Assembly (NCBI RefSeq): GCF_007747995.1
Contig: NZ_CP036276.1
Location: forward strand, 3,463,001-3,527,000
Direction: 5' to 3'
Length of the DNA stretch: 64,000 nucleotides
From: Symmachiella dynata
GTDB lineage: Bacteria > Planctomycetota > Planctomycetia > Planctomycetales > Planctomycetaceae
A model generated the notes under the pieces. That model was given only the letters and a program-made list of their open reading frames with translations. It was not told where the DNA came from and did no database searches. This document shows, one piece after another, positions 57,726 to 64,000 of this stretch. The position numbers and the translations under genes were made by a program. The stretch's first letter is position 1. Each line of letters begins with the position of its first letter.

Positions 57726-58745
57726 ATGTCAGAGTTTGCTGAAAATTCGACGTTGAAATTGTCCCCCCTCACGGTGACGGAGCCGGAGGTCTACGAAGAT
57801 CCGTTGGAATTGATGGACGAAATCGACCGCCTCAAGGTCGAAAAGGATGCCACGATTCTCGCGCATTACTACGTGGATGGCGAAATCCAAGATGTGGCGG
57901 ATTTTAACGGCGACAGCCTGAAGCTGGCCCGGGATGCGACGCAGGTCTCGACTTCGACGATTGTATTTTGCGGCGTGCACTTTATGGCCGAGTCGGCCAA
58001 GATCCTCAATCCGGAAAAGACAGTCCTGCTGCCTGATCTCTTAGCCGGCTGTTCCCTCGCCGAAAGTTGCCCCGCCGAAAAATTAGCAGCATACCAAGCG
58101 GACCTACGTGCCAAAGGGCACGACTTCGAGACCGTCTCGTACATCAACACCTCCGCCGCCGTCAAAAGCTTGTCGGACTGGATCGTCACCAGCGGCAATG
58201 CTCGCGAAATCATCGACCGTGTTCCGACGGACAAGGAAATCTTGTTCGTCCCAGACCAGCATTTGGGGCGTTATCTGTCAGAAGTCACCGGCCGTGAAAT
58301 GATCCTTTGGCCGGGCAGTTGCATGGTGCATGAGATCTTCAGCATCCAGGACATGCGGCGGGTGAAGAAAAATAATCCCGGCAGCCAGGTGATCGCCCAT
58401 CCGGAATGCCCCAAGTCGATTTTAGATGAGAGCGATTTCATCGGCGGCACGGAAAAAATGCGGCGGCATGTGATGGAAGTCACCGAGCCCACAACGTTCC
58501 TCGTCGCCACTGAATCGGCGATGATTCATCCCTTGGAGAAGGCGGCGCCGCAACACAAATTTTTACCGGTGCCGGGTGTCATGGAATCGACCGGTGAGAC
58601 CTGTGCTTGTAATCGTTGCCCGCACATGGCCCGCAACACATTGCAAAAATTGCGAGACTGCCTCAAAACCGGCCAACCCGAAATCGCGTGGCAGCCGTAT
58701 TTTGAAAAAGCACAAGAAGTCCTCACGCGGAGCCTATTGCAGTAA
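57726..58745 (+). CDS. nadA: Quinolinate synthase
   Basis: 339 residues. [24 protein letters not shown] is the substrate-binding start. The three cluster cysteines are in [18 protein letters not shown] and CACNRCPHM, giving the [4Fe-4S] cofactor. It condenses iminoaspartate with dihydroxyacetone phosphate in NAD synthesis. nadB and nadC are not adjacent. The next gene overlaps its TAA by TAATG. Confidence 0.97.
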   Translation: MSEFAENSTLKLSPLTVTEPEVYEDPLELMDEIDRLKVEKDATILAHYYVDGEIQDVADFNGDSLKLARDATQVSTSTIVFCGVHFMAESAKILNPEKTVLLPDLLAGCSLAESCPAEKLAAYQADLRAKGHDFETVSYINTSAAVKSLSDWIVTSGNAREIIDRVPTDKEILFVPDQHLGRYLSEVTGREMILWPGSCMVHEIFSIQDMRRVKKNNPGSQVIAHPECPKSILDESDFIGGTEKMRRHVMEVTEPTTFLVATESAMIHPLEKAAPQHKFLPVPGVMESTGETCACNRCPHMARNTLQKLRDCLKTGQPEIAWQPYFEKAQEVLTRSLLQ

Positions 58746-59134
58746 TGTCCGACGACTCCGGATCCACCTCGACTGCCCTGCTCCTCAGCGGCGACCTGTT
58801 TTTCACCAGCAAGATCACCGGCACCGCCCAAGCCGTAGGCCTTCACATGGATGTGCGGGCGTCAATTCCTGAAGAAATCCCCGGCCCCGCTGCCGGCGGA
58901 TATCGACTGGTAATCATCGATCTCGCCCAACCGTCCATCGTGCCGGCGGAAGTCGTCGCACGGTTGTCCACAGCGGACCGCCCGCACGTGATCGCCTACG
59001 GCTCACACGTCGCCACGGCCACACTCCAAGCTGCGCGTGATGCTGGTTGCGATGAGGTTATGCCCCGCAGTCGCTTTTCGGCGGAGTTGGCAGAGATATT
59101 GCGGCACGCAACGGAATCGGCTAGCGGCGGGTGA
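58745..59134 (+). CDS. Receiver-like small protein coupled to nadA
   Basis: 129 residues starting at the overlapping TAATG. The core ALLLSGDLFFTSKITGTAQAVG, YRLVIIDLAQPSIVP (the position of the phospho-acceptor Asp is IIDL), VIAYGSHV and DEVMPRSRF follow the response-regulator receiver pattern beta-alpha-beta. The acidic pair is weak, so it may be an unphosphorylated pseudo-receiver. No output domain. Link to NAD synthesis is positional only. Confidence 0.7.
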   Translation: MSDDSGSTSTALLLSGDLFFTSKITGTAQAVGLHMDVRASIPEEIPGPAAGGYRLVIIDLAQPSIVPAEVVARLSTADRPHVIAYGSHVATATLQAARDAGCDEVMPRSRFSAELAEILRHATESASGG

Positions 59135-59185
59135 CAGCTCGTCGGTGACACGTTTTGGCATTTGGCCAGGGAGTTGGCCGTTGAA

Positions 59186-59294
59186 CCCTCACCCCCGGCC
59201 CCTCTCCCAGAGGGAGAGGGGGGAAGCAAAGATTGTCGCGGGAATTCCAATCAACGACTCCCTCTCCCTCTGGGAGAGGGTTGGGGTGAGGGGC
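59186..59294. repeat. Inverted-repeat element (CCCTCACCCC / CTCTCCC arms)
   Basis: Left arm starts at 59186 with CCCTCACCCCCGGCCCCTCT; the right arm ending at 59294 is its imperfect inverted copy. Each arm includes CTCTCCCagagGGAGAGG, itself a palindrome. The centre is about 38 nt. A common form of mobile-like intergenic repeat. Confidence 0.85.
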
Positions 59295-59337
59295 GCGCTA
59301 CCTTTGACTTTCATTACCACTCAAGACGGACAAGCTA

Positions 59338-61131
59338 TCATCCCTCCAACCCAAACGCATCCAGCACCGCGCGGTGCGCCGCTTCGCCGCTCTCCAGGTC
59401 GATCACCGTGCTGATGCGGACTTCGCTGGTGTTGATCAATTGCACGTTGATATTAGCCTCTGCCAGCGCGTGGAACATTCTTTCTCCCACGCCGGTATGG
59501 CTGCGTAGGCCAATGCCGCTGACCGTCAATTTTGCGATGTGATCCTGAGAATTTAACTCTGTCGTCGGCCACTGCTCAGCTGCTGCGCGAGTTATTTCTA
59601 AACTGGTTTGCAACTGCGCTTTGGGGACTGTGAAGGATAGATGCGCCAACCCACTGTGGCTGATGTTCTGTACGATCATGTCGACCATCACGTCTGCCTT
59701 GGCGTTGGCACTGAACAATGCTGCGGCGATGCCGGGGGTGTCCGGGATGTTGCTGATCGTGACCAGCGATTGTTCGCGATCCAAGCAGACGTCGCTGACC
59801 ACGATATCTTCCATCGACGACAATTTGGCGATGACGTCGGTTTCCCATTCCTCGTTAGTGAACGTTGCTCCGGTGGGCGAAGCGGCATGCGACTGTCCCA
59901 ATGGCGGAGTCAACGCGTGTTCCTTGTGCAGACCGAATCCCGCGTGAACGGCATGAACCGCTTTTTCACATTGATCGCGGCTAACCAGCACGGAAATCTT
60001 GATTTCACTGGTGGTGATCATGCCGATGTTCACCTCCGCGTCACACAACGCTTGAAACATCTGCGCCGCCACTCCCGTATGCCGACGCATTCCCGCGCCG
60101 ACGACCGAAACTTTGGAGAGATTCGTGCCGTGCAAAACTTCCCCCGCGCCCAATTCCTCAATGGCGGCCTCGGCGGCTGTGAGAGTTTCGGCGAGGTCAT
60201 TTTGCGGGACGGTGAAGGAGACCTCGGCCAAACCGCCATCGCCCACGTCCTGAATGATCATATCGACGGGGATTTTGCGCTCCGACATTTTCTGCAGCAC
60301 AACCTGCATCACACCGGGCCGGTCGGGCAACTTCGACAAACTGACGCGGGCTTCATCCCGCACAAACGCCACACCCGTAACCACCGGCAAATGATCGGCC
60401 GGTTCCGGGGCAATCAAAGTTCCCTCCGCATCGGAATAGGCCGGACGGACTCGGATCGGCACGCGGAATTTGTCGGCGAATTCGATTGACCGCGAGTGCA
60501 TCACCCCAGCTCCTAAACTGGCCAGTTCCAGCATTTCGTCGTAGGAGATGCGGTTGATTTTTTGGGCCGTTTCCACCATCCGCGGATCGGTGCTGAAGAC
60601 CCCTTCGACATCGGTATAGATCTCACAGACATCCGCCTGCAACACCGCCGCCAAGGCGACCGCCGTGGTATCGCTGCCGCCACGTCCGAGTGTGGTGATG
60701 TTGAAATCCTCGTCGGTTCCCTGAAACCCAGCGGCGATGACGATTTTGCCTTGCTTCAACGCTTGGCGCATGCGGTCGGTCGAGATGCTGCGGATGCGGG
60801 CTTTGGTGTGCGTCGAATCGGTGACGATCCCGATTTGCCCGCCGGTCAGGCTGATCGCCTCTTCGCCCAGCGTCTGCACCGCCATCGCCATCAGCGCGAC
60901 TGATTCCTGTTCGCCGGTCGAGAGCAACATATCCATTTCCCGCGCCGGCGGAGTCTCTGTAATTTCCGCCGCCAACCCGACCAATTCGTCGGTTTTCTTA
61001 CCGCGGGCGCTGACCACCATCACGACCTGATGCCCCAACCGTTTGGCCTTCACTGCCCGTGCAGCGGCCGCCTTGATTTTATCAGCATCCGCGACGCTGG
61101 TTCCCCCAAACTTCTGCACAACTAACAACAC
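59338..61131 (-). CDS. lysC: Aspartate kinase with duplicated ACT-domain region
   Basis: 597 residues from GTG 61131. The kinase domain (1-250) has VQKFGGTSVADADK, TGEQESVALMAMAV, GRGGSDTTAVALAA and YTDVEGVFSTDPR. Then two similar regulatory halves follow: RVSLSKLPDRPGVMQ with SVVGAGMRRHTGVAAQMFQAL, and LVTISNIPDTPGIAA with VSGIGLRSHTGVGERMFHAL, so four ACT domains against two usual. It phosphorylates aspartate for Lys/Thr/Met synthesis, with feedback regulation at the ACT sites. Lies alone. Confidence 0.96.
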   Translation of the reverse strand: MLLVVQKFGGTSVADADKIKAAAARAVKAKRLGHQVVMVVSARGKKTDELVGLAAEITETPPAREMDMLLSTGEQESVALMAMAVQTLGEEAISLTGGQIGIVTDSTHTKARIRSISTDRMRQALKQGKIVIAAGFQGTDEDFNITTLGRGGSDTTAVALAAVLQADVCEIYTDVEGVFSTDPRMVETAQKINRISYDEMLELASLGAGVMHSRSIEFADKFRVPIRVRPAYSDAEGTLIAPEPADHLPVVTGVAFVRDEARVSLSKLPDRPGVMQVVLQKMSERKIPVDMIIQDVGDGGLAEVSFTVPQNDLAETLTAAEAAIEELGAGEVLHGTNLSKVSVVGAGMRRHTGVAAQMFQALCDAEVNIGMITTSEIKISVLVSRDQCEKAVHAVHAGFGLHKEHALTPPLGQSHAASPTGATFTNEEWETDVIAKLSSMEDIVVSDVCLDREQSLVTISNIPDTPGIAAALFSANAKADVMVDMIVQNISHSGLAHLSFTVPKAQLQTSLEITRAAAEQWPTTELNSQDHIAKLTVSGIGLRSHTGVGERMFHALAEANINVQLINTSEVRISTVIDLESGEAAHRAVLDAFGLEG

Positions 61132-61352
61132 GACGTTTCACTCTCGAAAAATAACAACCTCGGGGCGCACGCTCCCCGGGAAAACGGACCATTAGACGAT
61201 CAGAGAGAATAACAGATGCAATCGACGGCGTGAAGAAACCGGGCCGATGGTATGTTGTTTCGTCGCCACAGGCAGTATCGTAGGGCTCGCTCTACGGGCT
61301 ATAAATTCATTAAGGTACGCTCTTTTCGCGAATAGGTAGGAATCACTACACA

Positions 61353-62045
61353 ATGAAAATCTGTATCGTCGGGGCCTCCGGCAAACTAGGCAAATATATG
61401 GTGCAGCACGCGCTCGACCGGGGCTATGAGGTCGTGGGCGTCTGCCGCGAAAAGAGCGTCCCCAAGCTCGATGCATTTAAGGACCGTATTACGATCCTCC
61501 CCGGACCAACCAACGACCGCGAACTGATTCAAAAAGCGGTCCAGGGGTGTGACGGTGTCCTCACGGTACTCGCTCCGTGGGGTGTTCACGATTACGCCTC
61601 CGGTACGGCCCAAGCGGTGTTGGACTACGCACAACCGGGGGCGCGGTTGATCTTCTCCTGCGGCTGGCACATCACCCGCGATGGCCAGGATGTCTACTCA
61701 ACGTTGTTCAAAGTGCTTGTGGCAATCATCGGCTTTATCGTGCGGCTGGTACGATTGGTCGACCTCAACGACCAAGTCGAAGCTTGCCGCCGCATCTTCG
61801 ACAGCGACACCCGTTGGACCGTCGTTCGTGGCAGCGACCTCGAAGAGGGACCCAGCCAAGGCCTCCCCGTCTGGAGCCACCACGTCGGCGATCCGATCCT
61901 CAAAAGCAACCTCACCCGCCGCATCGACTTCGCCCTATTCATGGTCGAGGCGCTGACGAACGACGATTTGATCCACGAAGCCCCTGCGATCGTTGGGTGT
62001 AAGACGGCATCGGCGCTGGAGCATGCGGGAGTGACTGTGCAATAA
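61353..62045 (+). CDS. NAD(P)-binding (NmrA/SDR-like) protein
   Basis: 230 residues. The Rossmann start CIVGASGKLGKYMVQHALDRG is the nucleotide-binding loop, and VVGVCREKS a cofactor-choice region. VQGCDGVLTVLAPWG and WTVVRGSDLEEGP follow the atypical SDR pattern. No catalytic Tyr-x-x-x-Lys is obvious. Substrate unknown, cytoplasmic. A hydrophobic helix-like stretch is present at about 112-130 (LFKVLVAIIGFIVRLVRLV). Confidence 0.85.
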   Translation: MKICIVGASGKLGKYMVQHALDRGYEVVGVCREKSVPKLDAFKDRITILPGPTNDRELIQKAVQGCDGVLTVLAPWGVHDYASGTAQAVLDYAQPGARLIFSCGWHITRDGQDVYSTLFKVLVAIIGFIVRLVRLVDLNDQVEACRRIFDSDTRWTVVRGSDLEEGPSQGLPVWSHHVGDPILKSNLTRRIDFALFMVEALTNDDLIHEAPAIVGCKTASALEHAGVTVQ

Positions 62046-62110
62046 CCCGACCGCCAAACAATCCCTTGGCGTTAGATTGACTGAAAGCTACTCGAAGAAT
62101 GAGCGTCGAC

Positions 62111-62494
62111 ATGAAAACACCGTTCCTCATCTTAAGCCTGTGCGGGCTGCTTCTGGGATTGGGCTGTTCCGGTGGAACCTCAGCCGCGCCTTTTAATAAA
62201 GCTCCCTTTGATCAGAAATTGTGGAACGCCGGCGGGGACAAACGGCAGTTCATGATCCTCGATATCCAGACGCATCATCTTCACCCCGGAATGAATCAAA
62301 GTGATGTGTTAACATTGCTCGGGAAACCCGATGATGAAGCTTTGGCCAAGGAGGTGACACGTCCCGCAGCGAATGCGGACATCTATTTCTTTTACGATAT
62401 CGGCCTGACTCCCGAGGCATTCGATACCGCACAATTTGTCGTCGTCTTCGACGGATCAGGAAAGGTCATTGAGACGTCGGTGTTCGAAAACTAA
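62111..62494 (+). CDS. BamE/SmpA-like lipoprotein
   Basis: 127 residues from ATG 62111 (ATG 62099 possible). Lipobox LGLGC near residue 20. LHPGMNQSDVLTLLGKPDDEA is the SmpA/OmlA (BamE) type motif, followed by YFFYDIGLTPE and FVVVFDGSGKVIETSV. BamE helps assemble outer-membrane proteins; here the similarity is to the fold, so the role is only suggested. Confidence 0.75.
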   Translation: MKTPFLILSLCGLLLGLGCSGGTSAAPFNKAPFDQKLWNAGGDKRQFMILDIQTHHLHPGMNQSDVLTLLGKPDDEALAKEVTRPAANADIYFFYDIGLTPEAFDTAQFVVVFDGSGKVIETSVFEN

Positions 62495-62624
62495 CCAACT
62501 GTAGCGGACCGTCCATTTCCCCACGTAGTAAGCCGTTCCCCCGCCTTCTTTGCCGCCCGGTGCAATTCACGGTACCCTAGACGCAACCAAACCCACATCA
62601 CACCCGCACCGATGGATCCCGCAC

Positions 62625-63659
62625 ATGCCGATCGCATTCCCGAAAATCACCGCCGCTCTCGCTCTGCTCACACTCGCCTCCCCTGCTCTGTTCGCTGCGG
62701 AGCCGCATCCCAATCGTGTGGTTTGGGAAGGCGATGCCGGGCCTGGTCAGGGAAAGCACATCGTGTTCATTGCCGGCGATCATGAGTATCGCGGCGAAGA
62801 GACCTTGCCGGCGCTCGCTAGGATTTTGGCCAAAGATTATGGTTTCAAATGCAGTGTGTGCTTCACGACCGATCCGGCGGACGGCACGATTAAGCCGGGG
62901 AGCAATCACATCACCGGACTGGAAGCGCTCAAGACGGCCGATTTGATGGTGCTGTTCACGCGGTTTCAGGCGTTCGATGATGAGCAGATGCAGCACATCG
63001 ACGACTACCTCGCCAGCGGCAAACCGGTGATCGGCTTGCGGACCTCGACGCACGCCTTCAACGGCCTGAAAGGCAAATTCGCCCACTATAACGAAGGCTA
63101 CGATGGCGAGCAGCAGGATTGGCAAGGCGGTTTTGGCGAAGCGATCCTCGGCGAACATTGGGTCGGCCACTACGGCCGCAATCATCAGCAAAGCTCGCGG
63201 CTATTATTAGAACCGCGGCAACGCAAGCATCCCATACTGCGAGGCGTGAACAATGTGCACGTGCAGTGCGGCGGCTACAACGCGCACCCGCGCGAAGGGA
63301 GCACGATCCTCGCGCGTGGACAAATCCTCAACGGCATGCAACCGACCGCCGAGTCGGACGAGACCAAGGAAATCCTACCCGTCGTCTGGGTCCGCCAGTA
63401 CCAAGCGGACAACCCAAAATCACGCGTCTTCGCCACCACCCACGGCGCTTCGGAAGACATCCTCAACCCCGGCTTCCGCCGCCTACTGATCAACGCCCAT
63501 CTGTGGTGCTTGGGAATGGACAAAGCGATCGCCTCGGACAACCCCATCGCCTTCATCGGCCCGTATCACCCGACGACGTTTAATTTCGATGGACACCGCC
63601 AGGGAGTGAAGCCAGCGGATCTTGCGGGGTGGGAATCGGCGATTTTGGGTGGGGAGTAG
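62625..63659 (+). CDS. Secreted ThuA-domain protein
   Basis: 344 residues from ATG 62625. A signal peptide ends LFAAEPH. ThuA-like motifs IVFIAGDHEYRGEETLPALA, LMVLFTRFQAFDDEQMQHI, GKPVIGLRTSTHAF and RVFATTHGASEDILNPGFRRLLINAHLWCLG are clear. ThuA is a glutamine-amidotransferase-like fold linked to trehalose and other sugar use; exported forms are frequent in planctomycetes. No catalytic assignment made. Confidence 0.93.
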   Translation: MPIAFPKITAALALLTLASPALFAAEPHPNRVVWEGDAGPGQGKHIVFIAGDHEYRGEETLPALARILAKDYGFKCSVCFTTDPADGTIKPGSNHITGLEALKTADLMVLFTRFQAFDDEQMQHIDDYLASGKPVIGLRTSTHAFNGLKGKFAHYNEGYDGEQQDWQGGFGEAILGEHWVGHYGRNHQQSSRLLLEPRQRKHPILRGVNNVHVQCGGYNAHPREGSTILARGQILNGMQPTAESDETKEILPVVWVRQYQADNPKSRVFATTHGASEDILNPGFRRLLINAHLWCLGMDKAIASDNPIAFIGPYHPTTFNFDGHRQGVKPADLAGWESAILGGE

Positions 63660-63749
63660 GGTCCGCTGTGCGGACTGCTATTAAGAAAGGCTGCGCCGTC
63701 CTGCATGCAGAATGATTCGGGTTACATTGTGGCATAGGAGATTTTGCTA

Positions 63750-64000
63750 ATGGACATATCCGAACTTGGTCCTCTTTCGCCAGACACTGATGTTCCAGAT
63801 TGGCTGACTTCCAGGCCCATCGCTGTCCCTTATTTCGACGGTCTAGAATTAGCATTCACGCTTTGTGGTTTGGAGGAGTCCGATAAAAATGAAACTGTTG
63901 CGGTCGTTCGAAATTTCTTAGACCTCGACCGGCGCGATCGCCTTGCCGTCGGCTCTTACGTGTTCGAGTACTATCTTCGATATACAGAATTGGCAGCCGA
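63750..64000 (+). CDS. Hypothetical protein (partial, runs off window)
   Basis: Open frame from ATG 63750 to the window end (83 codons, no stop), with GGAG about 11 nt upstream. It begins MDISELGPLSPDTDVPDWL, then SRPIAVPYFDGLELAF. Acidic and soluble so far. The pattern recalls DUF6985-like or immunity-type proteins, but this is weak. Confidence 0.6.
   Translation, partial: MDISELGPLSPDTDVPDWLTSRPIAVPYFDGLELAFTLCGLEESDKNETVAVVRNFLDLDRRDRLAVGSYVFEYYLRYTELAA

Noticed and set aside
59641-60489. 282-codon plus-strand frame inside the aspartate kinase
   Set aside because: Antisense to conserved ACT domains; no recognisable motif.

Overview
The window is chromosomal DNA from a planctomycete, most likely order Planctomycetales. 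The evidence is the set of lineage-typical families: a DUF1501/PSD1-cytochrome pair, a TIGR02603-type haem-binding protein, a TIGR03009 protein, a PEP-CTERM protein, a secreted sulfatase, a ThuA-domain protein, a ceramidase-like protein and a bacterial FwdB-like C1 gene. A member of Planctomycetaceae near Symmachiella or Gimesia would fit, but the genus is a guess. There is no rRNA and no CRISPR array; two tRNAs are present.

Layout. 1-3894 is the right end of an integrated mobile element. It holds a primase/Fe-S-type helicase split over two overlapping frames, an iteron-like repeat block, a small ORF and a large serine recombinase whose stop codon lies inside the T-loop of tRNA-Pro(CGG), the apparent attachment site. 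4095-26822 is core and envelope material: secreted TIGR03009 and cytochrome proteins, a YdjM-like hydrolase, a CvpA-like protein, an M48 protease, an AsmA-like giant, a sulfatase, the DUF1501/PSD1 pair, biotin ligase, a DCC protein and a LplT-acyltransferase-ligase fusion. 27074-27696 is tRNA-Ala(GGC) followed by a decayed tyrosine integrase, an old insertion site. 28068-30557 is a large secreted protein of probable glycan function.

30830-34262 is a compact minus-strand run of six genes: EEP-type phosphatase/nuclease, zinc-ribbon protein, TspO, nucleoside deaminase, UV-damage endonuclease fused to a GIY-YIG nuclease, and a second zinc-ribbon protein. It looks like a light/UV/nucleic-acid-damage module and is my best candidate for an undescribed system. 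34729-42855 holds an FwdB-like protein, a PEP-CTERM protein with an intrinsic terminator, a run of small membrane proteins including two tandem paralogues, hisD and a threonine aldolase. 43028-43233 is an array of different short palindromes.

43282-63659 contains a ceramidase-like protein, larE, a FliL-like protein, a surface-glycan group (methyltransferase, glycosyltransferase-sulfotransferase fusion, GT4, GT2), a lipoprotein/transmembrane/leucine-rich-repeat chimera, a NagD-like phosphatase, an oxidoreductase, an FMN reductase, nadA coupled to a receiver-like protein, an aspartate kinase with a doubled regulatory region, a BamE-like lipoprotein and a ThuA protein. A partial ORF runs off the right edge. 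Several inverted-repeat elements lie between genes (9227, 39796, 56822, 59186).

All functional calls come from reading translated sequence by eye. No database search was possible, and start codons were chosen from Shine-Dalgarno-like sequences and homologous-looking N-termini.
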